Assembly: GCF_021531375.1 (NCBI RefSeq)
Contig: NZ_JADYTU010000001.1
Span: 1-64,000, forward strand
Length of the DNA: 64,000 nucleotides
Source: Pseudoflavonifractor phocaeensis
GTDB lineage: Bacteria > Bacillota > Clostridia > Oscillospirales > Oscillospiraceae
Direction: 5' to 3'
Position numbers and translations under genes: made by a program. Within the stretch, counting starts at the first letter, position 1. The number at the start of each line of letters is the position of its first letter. Positions 27,186 to 36,280 of this stretch are shown one piece after another. Below the pieces are notes generated by a model. The model did not search any database. It was not told the DNA's origin and saw only the letters and a list, made by a program, of their open reading frames with translations.

Positions 27186-27956
27186 ATGAATCAGCAGCGT
27201 CCGATTATTGTCTTTGATTCTGGTTTTGGCGGGATCAGCGTATTGAAAAAATTGGTCCGCGCGATGCCGAATGAGAGCTTTTTATATTTTGGAGACTCCG
27301 CCAACGCCCCATATGGCCCCCGCCCCCAAAGCGAGGTGCGGGAACTGACCGTAGCGGCAATCAAGTCGCTGCTTCCATACAACCCCAAGGCGGTGGTGAT
27401 CGCCTGCAATACGGCCACAGCAGCCGCGTTGGAGGCAGTCCGGCGGAGCTGCCCCGGCATCCCGGTCATTGGGATTCAGCCCGCAGTCAAGGCGGCGGCG
27501 GAAGTGAGCCGGCGGGTCCTGGTACTGGCCACAGCGGGGACGCTGGCTTCCGAATCCTTCCAGAAGCAGATGGAGGATTTGGCCGGCGGTCCGGAGATCC
27601 TTTCCCTGGCTGCGCCGGGTATCGTAACGTATGTGGAAGGGACGATGAATGACCGGGAATGGATCATAAGTTATCTGAAGGACCTGTTTCGGCCCATGGA
27701 CGGGAAGCCTGTGGACAGTGTTGTTCTGGGCTGTACCCACTTCCCCTTCGCCAAAGATGTGATCCAGGAAGCCTTGGGATATCCGGTTTCGTTCTTTGAC
27801 GCCAGCCAGGAAGTATCGGAGAGAACGATTGCGGCGTTAGAGGAGAAGGAATGGCGGAACCAGGAAGAAAGCAGCGGAAGCATCACCTTCGTCAACAGCC
27901 TTCACAAAGAGTATACGATTCGCTTCGCATGGGCGCTTTTCGCCAGCATGTGCTGA
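27186..27956 (+). CDS. murI: Glutamate racemase
   Basis: MurI interconverts L- and D-glutamate to supply D-Glu for peptidoglycan. The protein is 256 residues. It shows the conserved PIIVFDSGFGGISVL start (Asp11), Cys74 in IACNTATA and Cys183 in LGCTHFPF, the two catalytic thiols. It has GGAGGC upstream of ATG 27186; an upstream in-frame start would run through the promoter. The base composition is slightly more AT-rich than the flanking operons. The linked divergent LysR gene suggests dedicated control, which is unusual for this housekeeping enzyme. Confidence 0.95.
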   Translation: MNQQRPIIVFDSGFGGISVLKKLVRAMPNESFLYFGDSANAPYGPRPQSEVRELTVAAIKSLLPYNPKAVVIACNTATAAALEAVRRSCPGIPVIGIQPAVKAAAEVSRRVLVLATAGTLASESFQKQMEDLAGGPEILSLAAPGIVTYVEGTMNDREWIISYLKDLFRPMDGKPVDSVVLGCTHFPFAKDVIQEALGYPVSFFDASQEVSERTIAALEEKEWRNQEESSGSITFVNSLHKEYTIRFAWALFASMC

Positions 27957-28003
27957 GGGCTGTTTAGGCTTCCTGCGGCTGCGGCGGTAAAGTATTACAG
28001 AAA

Positions 28004-28045
28004 ACGCACGCCTGAATCCAAATCGGATTCAGGCGTGCGTCTTTT
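28004..28045. terminator. Bidirectional terminator between murI and sstT
   Basis: A 16-bp perfect stem (28004-28019 with 28025-28040) has a five-base loop, CTTTTC after it, and a TTTTCTG tail on the − strand. Confidence 0.9.
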
Positions 28046-28099
28046 CATTTCCGGTTGAATGGAACTTATATCAGGGAACGGTATTGTCTTGAAATTGAC

Positions 28100-29317
28100 T
28101 CAATACCCCATGTCCCGGCCGGCCTTGCGGCGGTTGCGGAACTCGGCGGTGGCGGTGAACAGCACGTCGGAGGAGGAGTTCAGCGCGGTCTCGCAGGAGT
28201 CCTGGATGACGCCGATGATGAAGCCGATGGCGACCACCTGCATGGCCGCGTCGTTGGAGATGCCGAACAGGGAGCAGGCCAGGGGGATCAGCAGCAGGGA
28301 GCCGCCGGCCACGCCAGAGGCTCCGCAGGCAGCCAGAGAGGACACCACGCTCAGCAGCAGGGCGGTGGCAAAGTCCACCTGGACCCCCAGGGTGTTGGCG
28401 GCGGCCAAGGTCAGCACCGTGATGGTGATGGCGGCGCCGGCCATGTTGATGGTGGCGCCCAGAGGGATGGAGACGGAGTACTTGTCCTCATCCAGCCCCA
28501 GTTCCTTGCACAGCTTCATGTTTACCGGGATGTTGGCGGCGGAGCTGCGGGTAAAGAAGGCCATAATGCCGCTGTCCCGCAGGCACTTGAAGACCAGGGG
28601 ATAGGGATTCTTCCGGATGCAGACAAAAACGATCAGGGGGTTGACCACCAGAGCCACGAAGAACATGCAGCTCACCAACACCAGGATCAGATGGCCGTAG
28701 GAGGCGAAGGAGTCAAAACCGGTTTCGGACACGGTGGTGAAGACCAGGCCCAGAATACCGAAGGGGGCGCAGCTGATGACCCAGCGGATGGCGGTGCTCA
28801 TGGCGTCTGAGATGTCGGCCAGCGCCTTCTGGGTGCCCTCGCCGGAGCTCCTCAAAGCCAGACCAAAAACCACGGCCCAGAGCAGGATGCCCATATAGTT
28901 GGCGTTGACGATGGCGTTGATGGGGTTGCTGACGGCGTTGGTCAGGAGATTCATGATTACCTCGCCAATGCCGCCGGGAGCGGAATTTTCAGCGGCCTGC
29001 TCCAAAAGCAGGGTGGAGGGGAAGGCGAAGCTGGCCACAACAGCGCACAGGGCAGCCAGGAAGGTGCCCACCAGGTAGAGGACGATGACCGTGGACATGT
29101 TGCTGCCGGAGCCTCCCTTGTGCCGGGCCAGGGAGTGCATGACCAGGAAGAAGACCAGCAGGGGAGCCAGGGCCTTCAGAGCGCCCACGAACAGGGTGCC
29201 CAGAACGCCGATCACAGAGGCGGAGGGGATTAGCAAGCCCAGGATCACGCCGAGGATCAGGCCCAGGATGATGCGTTTCACAAGACTGATGCGGTTCCAT
29301 TTTTGGATCAATTCCAT
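28100..29317 (-). CDS. sstT: Serine/threonine:Na+ symporter SstT
   Basis: This 405-residue DAACS-family carrier takes up serine and threonine with sodium. It has about eight membrane helices and two re-entrant loops. The family substrate/ion motifs are present: [16 protein letters not shown] (serine-rich HP1, about 280), [17 protein letters not shown] (NMAG-type helix, about 312) and [14 protein letters not shown] with [24 protein letters not shown] 29317 lies 10 bases after AAAGGA. It fits a cell with sodium energetics and with L-serine dehydratase nearby. Confidence 0.95.
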   Translation of the reverse strand: MELIQKWNRISLVKRIILGLILGVILGLLIPSASVIGVLGTLFVGALKALAPLLVFFLVMHSLARHKGGSGSNMSTVIVLYLVGTFLAALCAVVASFAFPSTLLLEQAAENSAPGGIGEVIMNLLTNAVSNPINAIVNANYMGILLWAVVFGLALRSSGEGTQKALADISDAMSTAIRWVISCAPFGILGLVFTTVSETGFDSFASYGHLILVLVSCMFFVALVVNPLIVFVCIRKNPYPLVFKCLRDSGIMAFFTRSSAANIPVNMKLCKELGLDEDKYSVSIPLGATINMAGAAITITVLTLAAANTLGVQVDFATALLLSVVSSLAACGASGVAGGSLLLIPLACSLFGISNDAAMQVVAIGFIIGVIQDSCETALNSSSDVLFTATAEFRNRRKAGRDMGY

Positions 29318-29401
29318 TTTTTCCAATTCCTTTCTCTCTGCGGGGGAGTGGTGCGGCCAGCGAGCAGTTGTATTTCAAGGACGCACACCCAAGAGCAAAA
29401 A

Positions 29402-29425
29402 AATCCCACCCCTCTGGGTGGGATT
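29402..29425. terminator. Terminator after tRNA-Gly
   Basis: AATCCCACCC-CTCT-GGGTGGGATT has T tracts on both strands. On the − strand it lies 5 bases beyond the tRNA CCA end. Confidence 0.85.
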
Positions 29426-29430
29426 TTTGC

Positions 29431-29506
29431 TGGAGCGAGTGACGAGGCTCGAACTCGCTACCTCCACCTTGGCAAGGTGGCGCTCTACCAGATGAGCTAC
29501 ACTCGC
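29431..29506 (-). tRNA. tRNA-Gly (GCC)
   Basis: On the − strand the 76-base sequence folds as a cloverleaf: acceptor GCGAGTG/CACTCGC, D-stem GCTC/GAGC, anticodon stem CCACC/GGTGG with loop TTGCCAA (anticodon GCC), and T-arm with TTCGAGC. The 3' CCA is encoded. It is a single tRNA gene with its own terminator. Confidence 0.97.
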
Positions 29507-29597
29507 AGCGACAAGTGGTATTATAGCAGAAATTGAGCCAATGTCAATATGGAATTTGAAAAAAATTAAATTTTTTGTCGGGAGGAAAATGAGGGGC

Positions 29598-30707
29598 TCA
29601 GAGCTCCGGAGACGGGGCATCGGATTCCTCGGGAGCTTCGCAGGGAGGGACTGCCTCCCGGTCCCAGTCGTAGCCCAGCTGCTCCATCTGGGCGTCCCAC
29701 AGGAATACGTCCTCCTCACCGGCGGGCCGGGCCAGATCCATGTGCCGCCACCCGGCCTGGGTGCTCACCAGGTTCCAGCTGTGGGGTTCCCCGTTGAGAG
29801 AGCCCTCCACGATCTGGCAGGAGTAGTTCAGCCGCTGGCACAGCAGGGACATGGCCAGCGCCAGTCCAAGGCTGTCGGCCTGGTGCTCGGCCAAGGTGTG
29901 GTAGGCGGTGGAGCCGCCGCCGGGGACGTACCGGGCGCTGCCCAGAATGGCCGCGCGGATGTCAAGCAGGCCCTGATCGTCCATGGCGTCCCACAGCCTT
30001 CCTGCCATGTCGTCGGCCAGCAGAGCCAGCGCGGACTTCCGGCGCTGCAGCTCCTCCTGATCCAGCTGGTAGGTCAACAGGATCTCCACGATGCGCTGCC
30101 GCCCGCTGTCGGGATAGAAGGTGACGCTGGCCCGGGGGTAGTCCAGGGCGGTCTCCGGCGCGGCGAAATAGGCCTGACGGATGAGGGCCTGGATATACTC
30201 GTAGTCCTCGTCGAAGTAGCTGATCCGCAGGACGCATTCCGGGGCGAAGGCTGCCATGGTCTCCTCCAGCTCGCTGCGAATGGCGGTGGTGCCGGTGGCA
30301 GAGGCGATGGAAGCAATCTGCTCCCGGCTGCGGCGGTAGGTGATCTGGACGTCGGCCTCGTCATAGGTGACGATGGAGGTGACGTTATACTTGATGTAGT
30401 CCACGGCGTAGGCACCCAGAGGGTCCTCCTGGACCACCTCCAGACAGGCGGCCTCCAGATCGGCCTCCGCGTCCCGGGAGTCGCTGTACAGGCGGATGGA
30501 CCCGGTCTCGATGCCCTGGGAGATAAAGTAGATCAGGGCGTTGACCAGCTCCTGGTAGCTCTCTACACGGAGGACGGAGGGGTCGCCCTCGGCGGTGAGG
30601 TTGGAGTTGTGGGGGGTGACATGGACATAGTCCCGGTTCAGTAGGGAAGAACACCCCGACAGCAGAAGCGCCGCCGCGGTCACCGCAGCCAGGAACCGTC
30701 GTTTCAT
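29598..30707 (-). CDS. Lipoprotein with C-terminal transglutaminase-like domain
   Basis: This 369-residue protein has a lipoprotein signal (AAALLLSGC, Cys19) and so is anchored outside the membrane. The C-terminal part (about 255-335) looks like a transglutaminase-like fold, with a helix SLGLALAMSLLCQRLNYSC, then GEPHSWNLV (His) and WRHMDLARP (Asp). At the place where the catalytic Cys normally stands (G-x-C) I read A-D-S, so the nucleophile appears replaced by Ser and the domain may be binding-only. The middle of the protein is unrecognised. GGAGG precedes the ATG. It is the last of a three-gene − strand group with LUD and YitT genes. Confidence 0.7.
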   Translation of the reverse strand: MKRRFLAAVTAAALLLSGCSSLLNRDYVHVTPHNSNLTAEGDPSVLRVESYQELVNALIYFISQGIETGSIRLYSDSRDAEADLEAACLEVVQEDPLGAYAVDYIKYNVTSIVTYDEADVQITYRRSREQIASIASATGTTAIRSELEETMAAFAPECVLRISYFDEDYEYIQALIRQAYFAAPETALDYPRASVTFYPDSGRQRIVEILLTYQLDQEELQRRKSALALLADDMAGRLWDAMDDQGLLDIRAAILGSARYVPGGGSTAYHTLAEHQADSLGLALAMSLLCQRLNYSCQIVEGSLNGEPHSWNLVSTQAGWRHMDLARPAGEEDVFLWDAQMEQLGYDWDREAVPPCEAPEESDAPSPEL

Positions 30708-30732
30708 CGGGGGACCTCCTTCCGTGCCGGGA

Positions 30733-31323
30733 TCAATAGCCCAGCTCCTGATCCACGAGAATCAGCTCCATGCGTGCTACGCCGGCGGGCTTGCCCCACA
30801 GGACAGTGAGGGCCTTGCAGATGCGCTCGGGGCTCTTGCAGTTATAGCAGCGGTCGCCCTTGGCGGCGCAGGGGGTCTGTCTGCCCAGCCGCTGGGCGTT
30901 CTTGGGGGCGGCGATGTTCCGGGCGCGCCACAAAGCGGACTCATAGTCGGGGGCGATCTTGTTGCGGCCCACCACCAGATAGACCGTCTGGTGGCCGAAC
31001 AGCGTGGAGGCCACCCGGTTGCAGGTGCCGTCGATGTTGATGATCTCGCCGGTCTCGGCCAGACCGTTCACGGAGCTGATGTACACGTCGGTGGTCATGG
31101 CGTCGGCCAGGGAGCCGCCCTCCCAGTGCCAGACCACCTGGTTGTGGGCGGACAGGCGGGGATAGAGTCCCATCTCCTGCAAAGTTACGGAGCCGCCGAA
31201 GGAAACGGTCCGGCCGTCGATCTGCCGGTCCAAATAATCGGCGGCCTGGGCGGCGGTATCGAAGCAGCGCACGGTGTAGCCCAGCTCCTCCAGTGTCCCG
31301 CTCAGCTTTTTCAAATCGGTCAT
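30733..31323 (-). CDS. LUD domain protein (lactate utilization LutC/YkgG-like)
   Basis: This 196-residue protein matches the LUD (DUF162) family: FGGSVTLQEMGLYPRL, DVYISSVNGLAETGEIINIDGTCNRVAS and TVYLVVGRNKIAPDYESALWRARNIAAPKNAQRL. It ends with a Cys cluster (PCAAKGDRCYNCKSPERICKA) that may bind a metal or an Fe-S cluster. Stand-alone LUD proteins of this clostridial type have no established reaction, and no lutA or lutB genes are nearby. ATG 31323 has AAAGGATG upstream. Confidence 0.85.
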   Translation of the reverse strand: MTDLKKLSGTLEELGYTVRCFDTAAQAADYLDRQIDGRTVSFGGSVTLQEMGLYPRLSAHNQVVWHWEGGSLADAMTTDVYISSVNGLAETGEIINIDGTCNRVASTLFGHQTVYLVVGRNKIAPDYESALWRARNIAAPKNAQRLGRQTPCAAKGDRCYNCKSPERICKALTVLWGKPAGVARMELILVDQELGY

Positions 31324-31341
31324 CAAAGATCATCCTTTCTG

Positions 31342-32202
31342 TTAGATATCATGTTGTTGATAGTGCCGGAAGCCCAGACCCAGCACCTCGTGGGCGTCGC
31401 AGACGATAAGAAAGGCGTCGGGGTCCAGCTCTTTCACCGCCTGCTTCACTGCCACGATCTGCCGCTGCTTGAAGGCGCACATCAGGATCTGCTTCTCTTC
31501 CCCGCTCCAGCCCCCCTGGCCATGGAGAATGGTGACGCCCCGTTCCAGCTGGTGGACCAGCGCGCCCAGGACTGCCTCTGTCTGGTCGGTGATGATATAA
31601 GCCACCTTGGCCGTGTCCAGACCGTAGAGCACCGTGTCCATGACCAGCGTGGAAATGTACAGAGCGATCAGGCCGTACAGGGCCGTGTCCAGACTGTGGA
31701 ATACCAGAGCGTAGACGCAGATCACCGCAAGATCCAGCCCCAGCAGCAGCTTGCCCATGGGCAGCCAGGGCAGGGGCAGCTTCAGCAGCCGGGCCAGCAG
31801 GTCGGTGCCGCCGGTGGAGGCCCCCTGACCCAGGATGACGCCCAGGGAGATCCCCAGGAGCAGACCGCCGTAGATGCAGGCCAGCAGAGGTTCCATGGGA
31901 CGGAAGGCGTATGCCCGGTCCAGCAGGTCGATGAACAGGGAGGACAGGGTCATGGCGTACAGGGAGGAGACCAGCAGGCGGCCTCCCAGCAGCTTCCATC
32001 CCAGCAGGAACAGCGGGACGTTCATGCAGAACACCAGTGCGCCGATGGAGGGAAAGCCCAGAAAGGCGTGGATGATCTGGGCAACGCCGGTAAATCCGCC
32101 GTAGGCGATGTTGTTGGGGGCGTAGCACCAGTTAAAGGCCAGAGCGTAGACGGCGCAGCCGGCGGTGATGAGCAGATAGCGGCGCAGGGTTTTCAGGGAC
32201 AA
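31342..32202 (-). CDS. YitT family membrane protein
   Basis: This 286-residue protein has five to six N-terminal membrane helices (family pattern NWCYAPNNIAYGGFTGVAQIIH, GASTGGTDLLARLL) and a soluble C-terminal DUF2179 domain (about 200-286: KVAYIITDQTEAVLGALVHQLERGVTILHGQGGWSG). The role of YitT proteins is not established. TTG 32202 is used because CAGGAGG lies upstream at correct spacing; reading farther back enters repeat sequence. It is the first gene of the YitT-LUD-lipoprotein group. Confidence 0.88.
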   Translation of the reverse strand: MSLKTLRRYLLITAGCAVYALAFNWCYAPNNIAYGGFTGVAQIIHAFLGFPSIGALVFCMNVPLFLLGWKLLGGRLLVSSLYAMTLSSLFIDLLDRAYAFRPMEPLLACIYGGLLLGISLGVILGQGASTGGTDLLARLLKLPLPWLPMGKLLLGLDLAVICVYALVFHSLDTALYGLIALYISTLVMDTVLYGLDTAKVAYIITDQTEAVLGALVHQLERGVTILHGQGGWSGEEKQILMCAFKQRQIVAVKQAVKELDPDAFLIVCDAHEVLGLGFRHYQQHDI

Positions 32203-32236
32203 GGTGATTCCTCCTGTCAGTGCATCGGGGAGAAGA

Positions 32237-33090
32237 TAAATTTTAGTTTGTCTGAGGATTTCGCCAGCGGGCGGGACGGGAGTTAAGACGGGGGATGTTT
32301 CGCCCTGCGGGGCGAGTTCCTTTGCCCGCGGCGGCAAAGGAACCAAAACGCCGCCGGGGACGGCGGCAGGGAAAGCGCAAAAAATTTCCGGCGTGGGAAA
32401 TTTTTTCTGCGCTTTTGTGCCGCCTCTCCCCGGACCCCCATTACGGGAGAGCAGGCGGCCTTGCGTTAATCTCAGATCGCAAAATGTGAGAGCGCTCACA
32501 CCGCCTTTTGCTTTGCAAAATGGAGAAGATTTCACGGGGGATAAGCAATGCAGCCCGCCTCGATGGCGGTAAAGACTGCCAGCAGTTACTTCTTACCCAC
32601 CTGGCCCGCCGGGGCCGCCCGAAGGTGCTCCGTTTTTGAATTGACCTGATAGAAAGGGAGAAACTGGCAGCTAAGGGGATCGCACCCCGCGATTGTTCAC
32701 TCAGAGGCGCGCTCTTCACAAGGTGAAGCAGACGCCAATTTCACTGGCGCAGAGCGGCAGCGGGCGGGAATGAGAGGGGTATCCCGGCTTTTGCCCGCGC
32801 CGAACAGTATTCTGCATATTCTTTGATGGCTCCCCATGGGGACCGGGGCCGAAGCCCCGGAGATTTTTTGGGTACTTTTGTATCTCTACAAAAGTACCTC
32901 GCCCGGGGGCGAAATATCCCTTCGTCCAAACTTCCGTCCCGACTGCGGGCGGCCACGTGGGGCCGCCCCTACAATTCTAACATACAAACCTGCTAGCCCG
33001 CCGCAGCCCCAGTCCCTCGTACGCCCCCAGTGTGCGCACTGGGCCACCTTCTAAAAGGGAGAAGGCTTTAGGCAGAGAAACTAAAATTTA
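32237..33090. mobile_element. Composite MITE-like element C, 0.85 kb, gene-free
   Basis: The ends TAAATTTTAGTTTGTC (32237) and CTAAAATTTA (33081-33090) are inverted and match the other elements. The 854-base interior, between the YitT gene and parC, has no plausible gene. It is a mosaic of palindromes: GGTACTTTTGTA-TCTC-TACAAAAGTACC (32871-32898), GGGGC/GCCCC (about 32845), CCCAGTG-TGCG-CACTGGG (33026-33043), and a 27-nt REP unit (32946-32972). AT-rich and GC-rich blocks alternate sharply, so it may be several repeats nested in one another. The right end is 4 bases from the parC stop codon. Confidence 0.6.
32946..32972 (-). repeat. REP-like hairpin, intergenic copy
   Basis: It matches 26 of 27 bases of the repeat inside the RAYT gene (same orientation as 4745-4771) and ends in GTAG on the − strand. 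Its occurrence outside the transposase gene supports a mobile REP family. Confidence 0.75.
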
Positions 33091-33094
33091 CCAA

Positions 33095-35338
33095 TCACAG
33101 CAGTGTCATCTGCTCCTCGCCCCGGTCAGCCTCCCGGAGGAGCGCGCCGGCGATGGGCAGAGACCGGGCCCGGTACCGGGCGGCATTGACGATGGGGGTG
33201 TCGGCCAGGGGAAGGGCGCGCTCCACCCTGTACTTGGGCTTCAGGGTCATGACATTGACCCCCTGGGTGGTGCGGGTGGTCTTGGGGTTCAGGCTGGCGG
33301 TGTGGAACACCACGCACCGGCCCTCGGTGGAGATGACCGCCATCTCCAGATCCTCTTTCAGCAGGAGGGCGGACACCAGGGGAGCCTTGTCCGAATAGGC
33401 CCCGGTCAGTTTCTTGCGTTTGGTCTGGGTCTGATAGGCGGACAGCTCTACCCGGGCCGCCTTCCCGTTGTCAAAGAAGAACAGCAGGTGCCCGGAGTAA
33501 TCCCCGGGGATGCAGGCCCAGACCGCCTTTTCCTCCGGGTCCATCCCCAGCTTGGTGGGCAGATAGTCCCCCAGTACACTGGCCTTGGTGTCGTCGAAGT
33601 CGGACAGCCGGGTCTTGTAGCACTGCTGCCGGTCGGTGAACACCAGCAGCTCATCCCGGTTGTTGGCCTCCCACTGGAGGCAGGGGCCGTCCCCCTCCTT
33701 GTATTTCTGGTCGCTGGCCATGCGCAGGGACTGGGGGGTGATCTTTTTCAGATAGCCCTCCCGGGAGAAAAACAGGTGGACGGGATAGTCGGGGACCTCC
33801 TCCGCTTCCACCGCCACGGTCTCCAGCTCGTGGTCGTAGACGATGTCGGTGCGCCGGGGGAGGGCGTACTTCTTTTTCACCTCCGCCAGTTCGTCCATGA
33901 TGATCTTCCGGATGCGCTGTGGGGAGTTGACCGTGTCCTCCAGATCGGCGATCTCATCTTCCAGAGCGTCAACCTCCTGGGTGCGCTTTAGGATGTACTC
34001 CTTGTTGATGTTTCGCAGGCGGATGTCGGCCACATATTCGGCCTGGATCTGGTCGATGCCGAAGCCGATCATCAAATTGGGGATGACCTCGGCGTCCTCC
34101 TCGGTGTCCCGGATGATCTTGATGGCCCGGTCGATGTCCAGCAGGATGCACCGCAGGCCCTTCAAAAGGTGGAGCTTCTCCTTTTTCTTGCTCATGGAGT
34201 AGTATACCCGCCGGCGCACCGAATCCATCCGCCAGGCGGTCCACTCCTCCAGAATCTCCCGCACGCCCATGACCCGGGGCATCCCGGCGATGAGAATGTT
34301 AAAGTTGCAGGACTGGCTGTCCAGCAGGGGGGTGGAGCGGAACAGCTTGGCCATCAGCTTGTCCGGGTCGGTGCCCCGCTTCAGGTCAATGGTCAGCTTC
34401 AGACCGGACAGGTCGGTCTCGTCCCGCATGTCGGCGATCTCCTTGACCTTGCCCGTTTTGACCAGTTCGGTCACCTTGTCCATAATGGCCTCAGTGGTGG
34501 TGGAGTAAGGGATCTCGTAGACCTCAATGAGGTTTTCCGCCTTGTTGTACCGCCACTTGGAACGCACCTTGAAGGAGCCGCGCCCGGTGCGGTAGATCTC
34601 GCTGAGGGCGGCTTCGTTATAGAGCAGCTCTCCGCCGGTGGGCAGGTCGGGGGCCTTCAGGGTGGACATGATGTCGTGGTCGGGATTTTTCAGGAAAGCG
34701 ATGGTGGTGTCGCACACTTCACCCAGATTGAAGCCGCACAGGTTGCTGGCCATGCCCACGGCGATGCCCTGGTTGGCGGATACCAGCACGTTGGGGAAGG
34801 TGGTGGGCAGGAGGGTGGGCTCCTTCAGCTTGCCGTCATAGTTGTCCACAAAGTCCACCGTGTCCTGGTCGATGTCCCGGAACAGCTCGGCGCAGATGGG
34901 GTCCAGCCGCACCTCGGTGTACCGGCTGGCGGCCCAGGCCATGTCCCGGGAGTACACCTTGCCGAAGTTGCCCTTGGAGTCCACCAGGGGGTGGAGCAGG
35001 GCGCCGTAGCCCCGGGACAGGCGGACCATGGTGTCGTAGATGGCGGCGTCGCCGTGGGGGTTGAGCTTCATGGTCTGCCCCACCACGTTGGCGCTCTTGG
35101 TCCGGGGCCCGCCCAGCAGCTTCATCTGGTACATGGTGTACAGCAGCTTCCGGTGGGAGGGCTTGAAGCCGTCGATCTCCGGAATGGCCCGGGAGACGAT
35201 GACGGACATGGCGTAGGGCATATAGTTGATCTCCAGCGTCTGGGTGATGGGCTGTTCCAGCACCTCGGCCCGCAGGCCCATGACGTTGGGGTTGTTCACT
35301 CTGGGGCGGTTTTCCTCAGGGTTCTTTTTTTTAGCCAT
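33095..35338 (-). CDS. Type IIA DNA topoisomerase subunit A (divergent ParC/GyrA-like)
   Basis: This 747-residue subunit is the DNA breakage-reunion half of a type IIA topoisomerase. It has the N-terminal PYAMSVIVSRAIPEIDGFKPSHRKLLYTMY, the catalytic Tyr in AASRYTEVRL (about 125), a coiled-coil tower and a C-terminal beta-pinwheel. I find no GyrA-box (QRRGGKG), so a topoisomerase IV-like enzyme is more likely than gyrase. At the quinolone-determining stretch it reads NPHGDAAIYDTM, with Ala where Ser83 of E. coli GyrA stands. ATG 35338 is chosen for AAGGA at 9 bases. It is the last gene of the topoisomerase-serine dehydratase operon. Confidence 0.88.
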   Translation of the reverse strand: MAKKKNPEENRPRVNNPNVMGLRAEVLEQPITQTLEINYMPYAMSVIVSRAIPEIDGFKPSHRKLLYTMYQMKLLGGPRTKSANVVGQTMKLNPHGDAAIYDTMVRLSRGYGALLHPLVDSKGNFGKVYSRDMAWAASRYTEVRLDPICAELFRDIDQDTVDFVDNYDGKLKEPTLLPTTFPNVLVSANQGIAVGMASNLCGFNLGEVCDTTIAFLKNPDHDIMSTLKAPDLPTGGELLYNEAALSEIYRTGRGSFKVRSKWRYNKAENLIEVYEIPYSTTTEAIMDKVTELVKTGKVKEIADMRDETDLSGLKLTIDLKRGTDPDKLMAKLFRSTPLLDSQSCNFNILIAGMPRVMGVREILEEWTAWRMDSVRRRVYYSMSKKKEKLHLLKGLRCILLDIDRAIKIIRDTEEDAEVIPNLMIGFGIDQIQAEYVADIRLRNINKEYILKRTQEVDALEDEIADLEDTVNSPQRIRKIIMDELAEVKKKYALPRRTDIVYDHELETVAVEAEEVPDYPVHLFFSREGYLKKITPQSLRMASDQKYKEGDGPCLQWEANNRDELLVFTDRQQCYKTRLSDFDDTKASVLGDYLPTKLGMDPEEKAVWACIPGDYSGHLLFFFDNGKAARVELSAYQTQTKRKKLTGAYSDKAPLVSALLLKEDLEMAVISTEGRCVVFHTASLNPKTTRTTQGVNVMTLKPKYRVERALPLADTPIVNAARYRARSLPIAGALLREADRGEEQMTLL

Positions 35339-35410
35339 TGGGATCATTCCTTGTTTTAGGATAGGGTCGCGAAACTATGGTTGCCGGTCAGGCGGAGACG
35401 GTCCGCGGGT

Positions 35411-36280
35411 TCACGGTTCCTTTGGGGCGTATTCCAGACCGAAGGGGGTGGCGGCCAGTCCGCCCTTCCCCGTCTCCCGCAGGGTGTGGGGCAGGGACTG
35501 TCCCACCTCGGCCATGGCGTCCAGCACCTGGTCGGGAGGCACCCGGCTCTCGATGCCGGCCAGAGCCATCTGGGCAGCGGACAAAGCGTCCATGGCTCCG
35601 ATGACGTTGCGCTTGACGCAGGGCACCTCCACCAGTCCGCCCACCGGGTCGCACACCAGGCCCAGCAAATTCTTCACCGCCATGGCGCAGGCGTTGGCCA
35701 TCTGCTCCGGGGTCCCTCCCTGAAGGTGGACCAGAGCGGGAGCGGCCATAGCGGCGGCGGAGCCGATCTCCGCCTGACAGCCCCCCTCAGCCCCGGAAAT
35801 GGAGGCCCGCTCGGCGATGACCATGCCGAAGCCGGCGGCCACATAGAGGGCCTGGACCAGCGCCTCCTCCGAAGCGCCGAAGTGCCGCCGGTAGGGGAGC
35901 AGGACGGCGGGCAGCACGCCGCAGGCCCCGGCGGTGGGGGCGGCCACGATGCGCTTCATGCAGGCGTTGCACTCCCCCATCCGGAGGGCTCCGGCCATCA
36001 CGTCAGACAGGAAAGGACCGCACAGGGTGCCGCCCGCCTGGGCGTAGGCGGCCATCTTGCCTCCGTCGCCCCCCACCAGACCGCTGGCCGAGCGGTCCCC
36101 GGGGCGGTAGGACTGGTCCGCCTGGACCATGACCTCCAGCATGGCGGTCATTCGGGCCAGGGACTCCTCCCGGGAGATGCCCTGGCGCTCACAGTCGGAC
36201 AGCAGGACGTTTTCCCACAGGGGCAGACCGGCCTGCTCCGTGTCCCGGAGCATCTGGCCGATGGAAGTGAATTCGATCAT
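35411..36280 (-). CDS. sdaAA: L-serine dehydratase, iron-sulfur-dependent, subunit alpha
   Basis: SdaAA carries the [4Fe-4S] cluster and catalytic site that deaminates L-serine to pyruvate and ammonia. The 289-residue protein has MKRIVAAPTAGACGVLPAVL, ISGAEGGCQAEIGSA and GLVCDPVGGLVEVPCVKRN, the Cys-bearing family motifs. Its ATG overlaps the sdaAB stop (ATGA), with GAGGAGG upstream. It probably converts serine delivered by SstT. Confidence 0.96.
   Translation of the reverse strand: MIEFTSIGQMLRDTEQAGLPLWENVLLSDCERQGISREESLARMTAMLEVMVQADQSYRPGDRSASGLVGGDGGKMAAYAQAGGTLCGPFLSDVMAGALRMGECNACMKRIVAAPTAGACGVLPAVLLPYRRHFGASEEALVQALYVAAGFGMVIAERASISGAEGGCQAEIGSAAAMAAPALVHLQGGTPEQMANACAMAVKNLLGLVCDPVGGLVEVPCVKRNVIGAMDALSAAQMALAGIESRVPPDQVLDAMAEVGQSLPHTLRETGKGGLAATPFGLEYAPKEP

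Noticed and set aside
30724-32286. A 520-codon + strand open frame opposite the LUD and YitT genes
   Set aside because: It is low complexity, rich in Gly, Val and Gln, with no homology pattern. The opposite strand has two clear families.
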